Below, in pieces: positions 34,048 through 42,313 of a stretch of 64,000 nt of DNA. The notes below the pieces were generated by a model. The model had not been told where the DNA came from. It saw only the letters and a program-made list of their open reading frames with translations, and made no database searches. Each line of letters starts with the position of its first letter. Position 1 is the first letter of the stretch. The position numbers and the translations under genes are program-made. The stretch spans positions 4,459,001 through 4,523,000 of the forward strand of contig NZ_CP126889.1 of NCBI RefSeq assembly GCF_030246845.1. The letters run 5' to 3'. The DNA comes from Enhydrobacter sp. (GTDB lineage: Bacteria; Pseudomonadota; Alphaproteobacteria; Reyranellales; Reyranellaceae).

Positions 34048-34345
34048 ATGGCCGAACTCGTCAAGACCACCGCTTTCGGCAACTGGCTGGATCGGCTGCG
34101 GGATCGTCGAGCGAAGGCCCGCATCCTCGATCGGATCGAGCGTATGGCGATGGGCCATCGCGGCGATGTGAAGTCGATCGGAGGTGGGCTGTCCGAGATG
34201 AGGATTCACCATGGCCCGGGTTACCCGGGTCTATTTTCTGGAACGCGGTCCCTTGCTGATCGTCCTGCTGTGCGGCGGCGACAAGGGTTCGCAGAGCCGC
34301 GACATCGAGCGGGCGAAGCTGCTCGCCGCACAATGGAGGGACTGA
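34048..34345 (+). pseudogene. RelE/HigB-type toxin with a single-base frameshift
   Basis: The first 60 codons read AELVKTTAFGNWLDRLRDRRAKARILDRIERMAMGHRGDVKSIGGGLSEMRIHHGPGY, the N-terminal part of the addiction-module killer (PHA/HigB, RelE superfamily) proteins. The expected continuation, RVYFLERGPLLIVLLCGGDKGSQSRDIERAKLLAAQWRD, is present in another frame and ends in a TGA touching the antitoxin ATG. The shift is one extra C in the CCC run at 34224-34226 within GGTTACCCGGGTC. The gene is therefore broken, or uses frameshifting, or the base is a sequencing error. Without the shift it would be about 99 aa, normal for the family. Confidence 0.8.
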
Positions 34346-34654
34346 ATGGCGAAGGCGAAGAAGGCAAAGCTCTTCAGCCGCTACGATGCCGCCGACCACC
34401 TCAAGGACGAGGAGGACATCGCGGCCTTCCTGGACGTCGTCATGGAGGAAAGCGGTGACGATCCCGCCTATGTCACCCACGCACTGGGCATCGTTGCCCG
34501 CGCCCGCAGCATGAGCCAACTTGCGCGCGATACCGGGCTCACGCGCGAGGGGCTCTATAAGGCTCTGTCCGAGGAGGGCAATCCGAGCTTCGCGACCATC
34601 GTCAAGATCGCCCGCGCCCTCGGCCTGCGGTTGAGCTTCCGGCCGCAGGCTTGA
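34346..34654 (+). CDS. HigA-type antitoxin (addiction-module antidote, HTH)
   Basis: This is a 102-residue protein of the TIGR02684-like antidote family. It shows FSRYDAADHLKDEEDIAAFLDVVMEESGDDPAYVTHALGIVARARSM, then the helix-turn-helix SQLARDTGLTREGLYKALSEEGNPSFATIVKIARALGLRL. It binds and neutralises the toxin and probably represses the operon at 34003. The start follows the toxin stop with no gap. The frame is intact although the toxin is not. Confidence 0.88.
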   Translation: MAKAKKAKLFSRYDAADHLKDEEDIAAFLDVVMEESGDDPAYVTHALGIVARARSMSQLARDTGLTREGLYKALSEEGNPSFATIVKIARALGLRLSFRPQA

Positions 34655-34664
34655 GAAGCGGATC

Positions 34665-35852
34665 TTAGCCCACCGTGTACATCCCGCGCCTGCCGGCGAT
34701 GCCGCGTAGTTCGTGGGCGCCGAGGCTGAGGACCGGGCGGCCGCAGTGGTCGGCGATGCTCTGCGACAGCAGGAGGTCGTGTCCGAGCGCCTTGCCGAGG
34801 GTTTCCATGCGGCTCACCTCGTTGACGGCGGGGCCGATTACGGTGAAGTCGAGACGGCGGGCGGTGCCGATGTTGCCGTAGACGACGTCGCCGAAATGGA
34901 GGGCGATGCTGAGATCGAGCGTAGGTTCGTTCTCGACGCTGCGACGGGCATTGAGGGCGGCGTTGCGGCGGCGTGCGTCAACCGCGGCGGCGAGCACCGC
35001 GCGGCAGGCCTGCTCGGCACCGACGGTCTGCGAGGGGAAGATGGCAAGCAGGCCGTCGCCCAGGAATTTCAAAATCTCGCCGCCATGCTCGATGACGGCG
35101 TCGCCGATGCATTCGAGGTGCTGGTTGAGCCAGCCGACGACTTCCTTCGCCGCGGCGCGGTCGGCGAGGGCGCTGAAGCCCCGCAGATCGGCGAGCAGAA
35201 GGGCCGCCGAAATAACCTGGCTGTCGCCACGCCGGATCACGCCCTGCAGCACGCGGGCGCCGGTCTGCGGGCCGAGATAGGCGCCCAGCGTTTCGGCGGC
35301 GACTTTCGACAGGCCGACGCGGTAGGCGGCAAGGCCCAACGCTGGCAAGATGCGGTCAACGATGTCGATCTCGGCTTCGGCAAAGCCGGCCGGACGATCG
35401 CTCGCCAGCGAAAGCACCATGCCCTGCAGCGCGGTGCGGCGCTCGCTGAAAGGCACCAGGCGGAGGGCGTATTCAGTCATGCCTTGCGCGCGCAAGTCGG
35501 CGAACAGCTCGAACTGCCGCAGCACTTCCGGATCTTCGAGCTTCCACCGCGCCCGGGGAACGTCCTGGTCGATCAGGTATCGGATCGGGCTGCGCTGGAA
35601 GGGGCCGCCGTAGCTGTCGACGACGCCCAGCGCGGCACGGGTCAAACCCTCATCGCGCAGCCATCGGAAATGGATCACCGCCGTCGTGGGATCGATGGTC
35701 GGCATGCTCAAGGTCGCCCGGCAAAGCGGAATACCTCGGGCAACGAGCCGCTCGGCCGTGCCTGCAAGGATGGCTCCCAGATCGTCGCTGTTGCAGCCTT
35801 CGGCCAGGATCCAGTCGACGAGTCCTGTCACGTCGTCGCGTGCCGGCATCAT
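34665..35852 (-). CDS. class III adenylate/guanylate cyclase
   Basis: This is a 395-residue cytoplasmic cyclase. The C-terminal catalytic domain starts ISAALLLADLRGFSALADRAA with metal-binding Asp, includes HGGEILKFLGDGLLAIFPS (second metal Asp), and ends with LDFTVIGPAVNEVSRMETLGKALGHDLLLSQS. The N-terminal 200 residues form an unrecognised sensory domain common in rhizobial cyclases (FFRWLRDEG-type). It makes cyclic nucleotide from ATP or GTP. It is divergent from the acyl-CoA dehydrogenase across a 114-bp gap that contains a LiuR-like palindrome. Confidence 0.87.
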   Translation of the reverse strand: MMPARDDVTGLVDWILAEGCNSDDLGAILAGTAERLVARGIPLCRATLSMPTIDPTTAVIHFRWLRDEGLTRAALGVVDSYGGPFQRSPIRYLIDQDVPRARWKLEDPEVLRQFELFADLRAQGMTEYALRLVPFSERRTALQGMVLSLASDRPAGFAEAEIDIVDRILPALGLAAYRVGLSKVAAETLGAYLGPQTGARVLQGVIRRGDSQVISAALLLADLRGFSALADRAAAKEVVGWLNQHLECIGDAVIEHGGEILKFLGDGLLAIFPSQTVGAEQACRAVLAAAVDARRRNAALNARRSVENEPTLDLSIALHFGDVVYGNIGTARRLDFTVIGPAVNEVSRMETLGKALGHDLLLSQSIADHCGRPVLSLGAHELRGIAGRRGMYTVG

Positions 35853-35862
35853 GACGTTGACC

Positions 35863-35878
35863 TTTACGTAAACGTAAA
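35863..35878. promoter_or_regulatory. LiuR-like operator (TTTACG-N4-CGTAAA)
   Basis: TTTACG (35863-35868) and CGTAAA (35873-35878) surround a TAAA centre, giving TTTACGTAAACGTAAA. This resembles the known proteobacterial LiuR (MerR-family) site with TTACGTAAACGTAA core, which controls branched-chain amino acid and acyl-CoA catabolism. It lies 104 bp before the acyl-CoA dehydrogenase start and 11 bp before the cyclase start. Confidence 0.55.
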
Positions 35879-35966
35879 CTACCTAAGCTTCACTGGCGCC
35901 CCCGGCGCCGGAAGCCCAGAGTCCCGGCAAGACGGACATCTGACAACCGAGAAGAGGGAACTGCTC

Positions 35967-37106
35967 GTGACGGCACTGGCTGCGCATTACACCCCCGAAC
36001 ATCAGCTTTTCCGCGAGACCTGCCGGCGGTTCTTCGAGAAGGAAGTGACGCCCTTCCACATGAAGTGGGAGGAGGAGGGCATGGTGCCGCGCGAGCTGTG
36101 GCGCAAGGCGGGTGCTCAAGGCTTGCTCGGCATGACAATGCCCGAAGAGTATGGCGGCGCCGGCGCGGATTTCCTCTACAGCGCCATCCTGATCGAGGAG
36201 CAGGGGCGGGCGATCGCCTCGGGACCCGCCTTCTCGCTGCACAACGACATCGTCGTTCCCTACCTGCTCCACTACGGCACCGAGGAGCAGAAGAAGAAAT
36301 GGATTCCCAAGGCCTGCTCCGGCGATCTGGTGACGGCGATCGCCATGACCGAGCCCGGGACCGGCTCCGACCTGCAGTCGGTCAAGACCAGCGCCGTGAT
36401 GGACGGCAACCATTGGGTCATCAACGGCTCCAAGACCTTCATCAGCAACGGCCAGCTCGCCGATCTCGTGATCGTGGTCGCCAAGACCGACCCCAAGCTC
36501 GGCGCCAAGGGCACGTCGCTGATCGTGGTCGAGACCGACACCCCGGGCTTCAAGCGCGGCCGCAATCTCGAGAAGATCGGCATGAAGGCGCAGGACACGT
36601 CGGAGCTCTTCTTCGACAATGTGCGCGTGCCGGCCGATCACCTGCTGGGCGGGCCGGGCATGGGTTTCATCCAGCTCATGCAGCAATTGCCGCAGGAGCG
36701 GCTGGTGATCGCCATCCAGGCGATCGCCGCCATCGAGGCGGCCCTGGAGCACACGCTCGCCTACGTGAAGGAACGCAAGGCGTTCGGCAAGCCGATCGTC
36801 GATTTCCAGAACACGCGCTTCAAGCTCGCCGAGATCAAGACCAAGGCCCATGTCGCGCGCGTCTTCGTCGACGACTGCGTGGCGCGGCACCTCAAAGGCG
36901 AGCTCGATGTTGCGACAGCGGCCATGGCCAAGTACTGGACCACCGATCTGCAGTGCGAGGTGATGGACCAGTGCCTGCAGTTCTTCGGCGGCTATGGCTA
37001 CATGTGGGAATATCCGATCGCGCGTCTCTACGCCGACAGCCGGGTGCAGAAGATCTACGGCGGCACCAACGAGATCATGAAGGAACTGATCGGAAGGACG
37101 CTTTGA
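35967..37106 (+). CDS. acyl-CoA dehydrogenase, LCAD-like
   Basis: This is a 379-residue FAD enzyme that oxidises acyl-CoA to trans-2-enoyl-CoA. FAD and substrate sites read TAIAMTEPGTGSDLQSVKTSA and GGYGYMWEYPIARLYADSRVQKIYGGTNEIMKELI. The usual YEGT glutamate is replaced by Gly (YGGTNEI), as in mammalian long-chain ACAD, and the catalytic Glu is then expected in LPQERL (E244). I start at GTG 35967, preceded by GAGGG at 9 nt. The thiolase and FadJ-like genes follow, completing one beta-oxidation cycle. Confidence 0.9.
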   Translation: MTALAAHYTPEHQLFRETCRRFFEKEVTPFHMKWEEEGMVPRELWRKAGAQGLLGMTMPEEYGGAGADFLYSAILIEEQGRAIASGPAFSLHNDIVVPYLLHYGTEEQKKKWIPKACSGDLVTAIAMTEPGTGSDLQSVKTSAVMDGNHWVINGSKTFISNGQLADLVIVVAKTDPKLGAKGTSLIVVETDTPGFKRGRNLEKIGMKAQDTSELFFDNVRVPADHLLGGPGMGFIQLMQQLPQERLVIAIQAIAAIEAALEHTLAYVKERKAFGKPIVDFQNTRFKLAEIKTKAHVARVFVDDCVARHLKGELDVATAAMAKYWTTDLQCEVMDQCLQFFGGYGYMWEYPIARLYADSRVQKIYGGTNEIMKELIGRTL

Positions 37107-37109
37107 ATT

Positions 37110-37202
37110 CCTCTCCCCCGCTAGGGGGAGAGGTTAGGTGAGGGGGGTGAAGGGGATGCACGCCACCCCCTCACCCGCCCTCTCCCCCGATCGGGGGAGA
37201 GG
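37110..37202. repeat. palindromic repeat, CTCTCCCCC family
   Basis: The element holds two perfect 10-bp hairpins: CCTCTCCCCC-GCTA-GGGGGAGAGG (37110-37133) and CCTCTCCCCC-GATC-GGGGGAGAGG (37179-37202). Between them TTAGGTGAGGGGGGTG pairs with CACCCCCTCACC, so the whole can fold as a cruciform. It fills the gap between the acyl-CoA dehydrogenase and the thiolase. A related site was interrupted by IS630 at 58.85 kb. Confidence 0.85.
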
Positions 37203-37229
37203 AGAAAGAGGGATTCAAGGAGAAGCACC

Positions 37230-38441
37230 ATGACCGATGCATACATCTACGACGCCGTCCGCACCCCCCGCGGCAAGGGCCGCAAGGACGGCTCGCTGCA
37301 CGAGGTGACGCCGATCCGCCTCGCCACGACCGCGCTCGAGGCGATTCGCGACCGCAACCAGCTCGACACGAAGCTGGTCGACGACGTCGTGCTGGGCTGC
37401 GTCATGCCGATCGGCGAGCAGGGGGCGGACATCGCGCGCGTCGCGGCGGTGCGCGCCGGCTTCGACGAGACCGTGCCCGGCGTGCAGATCAACCGCTTCT
37501 GCGCCTCGGGCCTCGAGGCCACCAACATGGCCGCGGCCCAGGTGATGTCTGGGCAGAGCCAGGCGGCGATCGGCGGGGGCGTCGAGAGCATGAGCCGCGT
37601 GCCGATGGGTTCCGACGGCGGTGCCTGGCCGGTCGATCCGGCGGTGGCGATCCCGATGTACTTCCTGCCGCAGGGGATCTCGGCCGACGTGATCGCGACC
37701 AAATACGGCATGAGCCGCGACGACGTCGACGCCTACGCCGTCGAATCGCAGAAGCGCGCCAAGCACGCCTGGGACAGCGGCTACTTCAAGAAGTCGATCG
37801 TGCCGGTGAAGGACCAGAACGGAATCGAGCTCCTGAACCACGACGAGCTGATGCGGCCCAACACGACGATGCAGACGCTGGCGGCGCTCGAGCCGAGCTT
37901 CAAGGTGCAGGGCGAGGCCATGCCCGGCTTCGATGCCGTGGCGCTGCAGCGTTATCCCGAGATCGAGAAGGTGAACCACGTCCATCACGCCGGCAACTCG
38001 TCCGGCATCGTCGACGGTGCGGCCGCCATCCTGATCGGCACGAAGAAGTTCGGCCAGAAGGCCGGCCTGAAGCCGCGCGCCCGGATCCGCTCCTTCGCCT
38101 CGATCGGCTCGGAGCCCGCGATCATGCTGACCGGCCCGGCGCCTGCCTCGGAGCGCGCCCTGAAGCGCGCGCGCATGGAGGTGAAGGACATCGACCTCTT
38201 CGAGCTCAACGAGGCCTTTGCCGCCGTCGTTCTGCGCTACCTGCAGATCTTCAAGATGCCGCACGACAAGATCAACGTGAACGGCGGCGCGATCGCCATG
38301 GGCCATCCGCTGGGGGCCACCGGCGCCATGATCCTGGGGACCCTGCTCGACGAGATGGAACGGCGCGACCTCTCGACCGGCCTCGCCACGCTCTGCGTCG
38401 GCGCCGGCATGGGCACGGCCACCATCATCGAGCGGGTCTGA
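37230..38441 (+). CDS. acetyl-CoA C-acyltransferase (3-ketoacyl-CoA thiolase)
   Basis: This 403-residue thiolase releases acetyl-CoA from 3-ketoacyl-CoA. Catalytic Cys91 sits in INRFCASGLEATNMAA; the His loop is NVNGGAIAMGHPLGATGA and the second Cys is TLCVGAGMGTA, with LNEAFAA before them. The SD AAGGAG lies 8-10 nt before the ATG. It follows the acyl-CoA dehydrogenase and precedes the FadJ-like fusion, so the operon reads ACAD, thiolase, hydratase-dehydrogenase. Confidence 0.93.
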   Translation: MTDAYIYDAVRTPRGKGRKDGSLHEVTPIRLATTALEAIRDRNQLDTKLVDDVVLGCVMPIGEQGADIARVAAVRAGFDETVPGVQINRFCASGLEATNMAAAQVMSGQSQAAIGGGVESMSRVPMGSDGGAWPVDPAVAIPMYFLPQGISADVIATKYGMSRDDVDAYAVESQKRAKHAWDSGYFKKSIVPVKDQNGIELLNHDELMRPNTTMQTLAALEPSFKVQGEAMPGFDAVALQRYPEIEKVNHVHHAGNSSGIVDGAAAILIGTKKFGQKAGLKPRARIRSFASIGSEPAIMLTGPAPASERALKRARMEVKDIDLFELNEAFAAVVLRYLQIFKMPHDKINVNGGAIAMGHPLGATGAMILGTLLDEMERRDLSTGLATLCVGAGMGTATIIERV

Positions 38442-38453
38442 TCGGGCTCTTTC

Positions 38454-38503
38454 GGACCGCGAGCGTCCCGCTCGCTCATGAGCGAGCCAGAGGCTCGCGG
38501 TCC
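38454..38503. repeat. REP-like palindrome, copy 3 of 5
   Basis: GGACCGCGAGCGTCC begins the element and GAGGCTCGCGGTCC ends it, with inner GAGCG...CGCTC and GCGAGCC...GGCTCGC hairpins. It lies between the thiolase and the FadJ-like gene. GGTCC is followed by AGAAGACGATG, like the flanks of copies 1 and 5. Confidence 0.85.
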
Positions 38504-38544
38504 AGAAGACGATGACCGCTTCCCGACCAACAAGGATTCGACCA

Positions 38545-40791
38545 ATGATTGACTACAACGTCGACACCGACGGCATCGCCACCATCACGTGGGATATGCC
38601 GGGCCGCACGATGAACGTGCTGAACGAAGCCTCCCTGACGGCCTATGCGGAGGCGCTGGAGAAGGCGCTGAAGGACGAGAAGGTGAAAGGCATCATCCTC
38701 GCCTCGGGCAAGGCCGACTTCATCGCCGGCGCCGATCTGGACATGCTCCTGAACGTCGACACGTCCGACGCGGCGAAGCTGATGGACCAGTTCGGCCAGC
38801 TCCAGAAGATGTTCCGCCGCCAGGAAACCGGCGGCAAGCCGATGGTGGCGGCCATCAACGGCACGGCGCTGGGCGGCGGCTTCGAGATCTGCCTCGCCTG
38901 TCACCATCGCATCGCCGCCGCCAACCCCAGAGCCAAGGTCGGCCAGCCGGAGGTGAAGATCGGCCTGCTGCCGGGCGGCGGCGGCACGCAGCGCATTCCG
39001 CGCCTGATCGGCGTCATGAACGCCGCGCCGATCCTGCTCGAAGGCAAGGACCTGCCGGTCGAGACAGCCAAGAGCATGGGCCTGATCCACGAGGTCGTGC
39101 CGGCGGACCAGCTCCTGGCCAAGGCCAAGGAATGGTTGATGGCCCCGGCCTCGGAGCAGGTCGTGCCGGAATATGCCGGCAAGGGCGCCAAGCCGATCGA
39201 CGGTCGCGCGGTGCAGCCGTGGGATCGCAAGGGCTTCAAGGTGCCGGGTTTCCCCGGCGGCCAGGTCTGGAGCCCGGTCGGCGTGCAGACCTTCATCGGC
39301 GGCAATGCCATGATCGCGGGCAAGACCAACGGCGTCTATCCCGCGCCCAAGGCGATCATGAGCTGCGTCTACGAGGGCCTGCAGGTTCCGTTCGACGCGG
39401 CGCTCCGCATCGAGACGCGCTATTTCGTGTCGCTGCTGCGCGATCCCGTCGCCAAGAGCATGATCCGCACGCTGTTCTTCGGCCTGCAGGAAGCGAACAA
39501 GCTCGCCCGCCGGCCCAAGGACGTGTCGAAGCAGGAATACAGCAGGATCGGCATTTTGGGCGCCGGCCTGATGGGCGCGGGCATCGCCACCGTGTCGGTG
39601 CAGGCGGGCCTCGAGATCGTGCTGGTCGACCGCGATCAGCCTTCGGCCGACAAGGGCAAGGCGCATATCGCCGACGAGCTCGGCAAGCTCGTGAAGCGCG
39701 GCCGTCTCGCCCAGGACAAGGCCGACGCGATGCTCGCCAAAGTGACGGCCACGGCCGACTTCGGAGCGCTCAAGGGCTGCCAGCTCGTGGTCGAGGCGGT
39801 GTTCGAGAACCGCGAGGTCAAGGCCGAGGCGACGAAGAAGGCCGAAGCGGAGCTCGCCCCCGACGCGATCTTCGCCTCCAACACCTCGACGCTGCCGATC
39901 ACCGGTCTCGCCGAGGCGTCGGTGCGGCCGAAGAACTTCATCGGCCTGCATTTCTTCTCGCCCGTCGAGAAGATGCCGCTGGTCGAGATCATCGTCGGCA
40001 AGAAGACCTCGCCCGAGACCCTGGCGCGCTCGATGGACTTCGTGCAGAAGATCCGCAAGACGCCGATCGTGGTGAACGACAGCCGCGGCTTCTTCACCTC
40101 GCGCGTCTGCGGCGCCTTCATCAGCGAGGGCCATCGCCTGCTGAAGGAAGGGGTGCCGGCGGCGATGATCGAGAATTGCGCACGCCTGGCCGGCATGCCG
40201 GTCGGGCCGCTGGCGCTGAACGACGAGGTCGCGATCGATCTTTCGTGGAAGATCATGGACCAGACGCGGCGCGATGCCGAGGCCGCCGGCAAGAAGTACG
40301 AGCCCTCGGGCACCGAGGACGTGCTCGAGCTGATGGTGAAGAAGCTCGACCGCTTCGGCCGCAAGAACGGCAAGGGCTTCTACGACTATCCGGCCGACGG
40401 CAAGAAGCGTCTGTGGCCCGATCTCGCCAAGCACTTCCCGCCCAAGCCGGAACTGCTCTACGGCGAGGGCGAAGCCAAGCGCGCCAAGGAGACCGAGATC
40501 AAGAAGCGGCTGCTCTATGTGCAGGCGCTCGACACGGCGCGATGCCTGGAGGCCAAGGTGCTCACGGCGCCGCAGGACGGCGATGTCGGCTCGATCATGG
40601 GGCTCGGCTTCGCGCCGCAGACCGGCGGCGCCATCAGCCTGATCGACCAGGTCGGCGTGAAGCAGTTCGTCGCCGAGTGCAACCAGCTTGCGCGGAAATA
40701 CGGGCCGCAGTTCAAGGTGCCAAAGCTGCTGCGTGACATGGCGGCCAAGGGCGAGAGCTTCTACGGCCGGCCGACCGCACAGGCGGCCTAG
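38545..40791 (+). CDS. bifunctional enoyl-CoA hydratase/3-hydroxyacyl-CoA dehydrogenase (FadJ-like)
   Basis: This is a 748-residue fusion for two beta-oxidation steps. The N-terminal crotonase domain has AAINGTALGGGFEICLACHHRIAAANPRAKVGQPEVKIGLLPGGGGTQRIPRL, with both catalytic Glu residues (E of GFEIC, E of QPEVK). The dehydrogenase domain begins RIGILGAGLMGAGIATVSVQAG, and catalytic His is in GLHFFSPVEKMPLVEII; two C-terminal helical domains follow. Start is ATG 38545 after AAGGA; an ATG 33 nt upstream adds unconserved residues. It ends the beta-oxidation set. Confidence 0.92.
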   Translation: MIDYNVDTDGIATITWDMPGRTMNVLNEASLTAYAEALEKALKDEKVKGIILASGKADFIAGADLDMLLNVDTSDAAKLMDQFGQLQKMFRRQETGGKPMVAAINGTALGGGFEICLACHHRIAAANPRAKVGQPEVKIGLLPGGGGTQRIPRLIGVMNAAPILLEGKDLPVETAKSMGLIHEVVPADQLLAKAKEWLMAPASEQVVPEYAGKGAKPIDGRAVQPWDRKGFKVPGFPGGQVWSPVGVQTFIGGNAMIAGKTNGVYPAPKAIMSCVYEGLQVPFDAALRIETRYFVSLLRDPVAKSMIRTLFFGLQEANKLARRPKDVSKQEYSRIGILGAGLMGAGIATVSVQAGLEIVLVDRDQPSADKGKAHIADELGKLVKRGRLAQDKADAMLAKVTATADFGALKGCQLVVEAVFENREVKAEATKKAEAELAPDAIFASNTSTLPITGLAEASVRPKNFIGLHFFSPVEKMPLVEIIVGKKTSPETLARSMDFVQKIRKTPIVVNDSRGFFTSRVCGAFISEGHRLLKEGVPAAMIENCARLAGMPVGPLALNDEVAIDLSWKIMDQTRRDAEAAGKKYEPSGTEDVLELMVKKLDRFGRKNGKGFYDYPADGKKRLWPDLAKHFPPKPELLYGEGEAKRAKETEIKKRLLYVQALDTARCLEAKVLTAPQDGDVGSIMGLGFAPQTGGAISLIDQVGVKQFVAECNQLARKYGPQFKVPKLLRDMAAKGESFYGRPTAQAA

Positions 40792-40804
40792 CGACAATTT
40801 CGCT

Positions 40805-40840
40805 GCGGTCTCGCCTTCGCTTGCATGAAGGCGGGGCCGC
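40805..40840 (+). other. RNA hairpin downstream of the FadJ-like gene
   Basis: A 14-bp stem, GCGGTCTCGCCTTC (40805-40818) with GAAGGCGGGGCCGC (40827-40840), pairs fully if two G-U pairs are counted, and has an 8-nt loop. No U-tract follows, so it may be a processing or stability hairpin rather than an intrinsic terminator. Confidence 0.5.
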
Positions 40841-40881
40841 GGCAAATATCCCTGCCGATCCGAAATCGAGAGGGATGTGCC

Positions 40882-41679
40882 GTGAACCCACAGGAAATCG
40901 AAGCGCTGGCCGACCGTATCGCCGAGTTCCGCCGCGCGCGGGTCCCGCTCGACTTCCTCGCCGGCGCGACCGCCGGTCTGTCGGAGGAGGACGCCTACAA
41001 GGTCCAGTTCGCGGTGCACGACCGGCTGACCGACAGGGGACAGAACCGGCTTGCCGGCTGGAAGGTGGCTTTCGCCGTGCCGGCGCAATACGAGCCGCTG
41101 AAGCTGTCGGGACCGGCCTTCGCCGGCATCTACCAGGACGGCGTTCGCCAGAGCGGCGAGGTGTTCCATCCAGGGTGGCCGATCAAGGCCGGCGTGGAAT
41201 GCGAGATGGTGGCGCGGATGGCGCGCGACGTGACTGCCGGCAGCACGCCCTACACCGCCGAGAGCATCAGGCCTTACGTCGCCAATCTTTATTGCGGCAT
41301 GGAAGTGGTGGAGAACCGCTACGGCAACGACGTCGCCAAGCTCGGCGGTCCCGGACGCATCGCCGACGACGTCCTGCAAGCGGCCTGCATCGTCGGCACC
41401 GAGATCGAGGACTGGCAGAAGGTCGACTTCGCCAAGGTGCAGGGCCGCTCGGAGTTCGAAGGCAAGGAGATCGGTGCCGGCCCGGGCGCCAACGTGATGG
41501 GCGGTGCGCTGGTGTCGCTCGCCTGGCTTGCCAACAAGCTGATCTCCTATGGCAAGCGTCTGATGGCGGGAGACGTCGTCCTGACCGGCTCCGTCCATCC
41601 GCCGGTGTTCCTGCCGGGCCCGGGAAGGGCGAAGGCGGAGTTCGTCGGTCTGGGAAGCGCGGAGATCACGGTCAAATAG
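40882..41679 (+). CDS. 2-keto-4-pentenoate hydratase/fumarylacetoacetase-family enzyme
   Basis: This is a 265-residue member of the MhpD-like group, hydrating 2-hydroxypenta-2,4-dienoates in aromatic meta-cleavage, or a decarboxylase relative. The metal site region reads VECEMVARMARDVTAG, followed by CGMEVVENRYG and GRSEFEGKEIGAGPGANVMGGALVSLAWLANKL; the end is VLTGSVHPPVFLPGPG. The start is GTG 40882 after GAGAGGG. No other meta-cleavage genes are adjacent, so the exact substrate is open. Confidence 0.8.
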   Translation: MNPQEIEALADRIAEFRRARVPLDFLAGATAGLSEEDAYKVQFAVHDRLTDRGQNRLAGWKVAFAVPAQYEPLKLSGPAFAGIYQDGVRQSGEVFHPGWPIKAGVECEMVARMARDVTAGSTPYTAESIRPYVANLYCGMEVVENRYGNDVAKLGGPGRIADDVLQAACIVGTEIEDWQKVDFAKVQGRSEFEGKEIGAGPGANVMGGALVSLAWLANKLISYGKRLMAGDVVLTGSVHPPVFLPGPGRAKAEFVGLGSAEITVK

Positions 41680-41763
41680 ACGACGCAGCCGCTGGAGTTT
41701 TGGAGGATTGATTCTCGGTCAGAAATAGAACAAAACAGGAACATCCAGCAAGAGGAGCACCGA

Positions 41764-42312
41764 ATGAGCGTCGTACGCGCTACCGATCGACTCTTCTTTG
41801 CGGCGATTCCGGATCGACCGACTGCCGCGCGGATCGCGGACGTCCGACGGGATCTCTGCGACAGGTATGGGCTCACCGGCAAGTCGGTGGCCATGGAACA
41901 ACTGCACGTCACCGAATGGCATGTGGGCGATGGTCTCGACGCACCGCCTCTCGATCTGATCGACGAACTGGCGCGTCGGGTCGGCAGCATCGGGATGCCG
42001 CCCTTCCAGGTCATGTTCGACCACGCCATGAGCTTCAGCCATGGTCCGTTCGTCTTGTGCGGAAGAGAAGGCGTCGCGGGCCTCGAGATGCTTCATGAGC
42101 ACCTCAAGGCAGCGTTGTTCGTCGACGGGATGAAGCCGGTGCGTTCGAGGTTCACGCCGCATATGACGCTGCTGCGGGCCAGGCGACTCGTCCAGCCGCT
42201 CGAGATCGAGCCGATCACCTGGATGGTGAAGGAGCTCGTTCTCGTGCACAGCCTCCTCGGCAAAGGGATCCATCGATACGTCGCGCGCATTCCCTTGCGC
42301 AGACGCGACTAG
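41764..42312 (+). CDS. 2'-5' RNA ligase family (LigT/2H phosphoesterase) protein
   Basis: This 182-residue protein has two histidine motifs, QLHVTEW and TPHMTLLRARR, separated by about 100 residues, the 2H phosphoesterase signature. Members hydrolyse 2',3'-cyclic nucleotides or seal RNA ends. The start follows AAGAGGAG, about 4-10 nt upstream of the ATG. It converges on the amidohydrolase with one base between stops. Confidence 0.8.
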   Translation: MSVVRATDRLFFAAIPDRPTAARIADVRRDLCDRYGLTGKSVAMEQLHVTEWHVGDGLDAPPLDLIDELARRVGSIGMPPFQVMFDHAMSFSHGPFVLCGREGVAGLEMLHEHLKAALFVDGMKPVRSRFTPHMTLLRARRLVQPLEIEPITWMVKELVLVHSLLGKGIHRYVARIPLRRRD

Positions 42313-42313
42313 C

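Noticed and set aside
37110..37202. CRISPR-like repeat
   Set aside because: The repeats are palindromic pairs with a single intervening segment, not regularly spaced direct repeats with unique spacers.
38476..41598. Minus-strand open frame of 1,040 codons
   Set aside because: It is the complement of the FadJ-like and hydratase genes, which have clear catalytic motifs. Long antisense frames are expected at this GC content.
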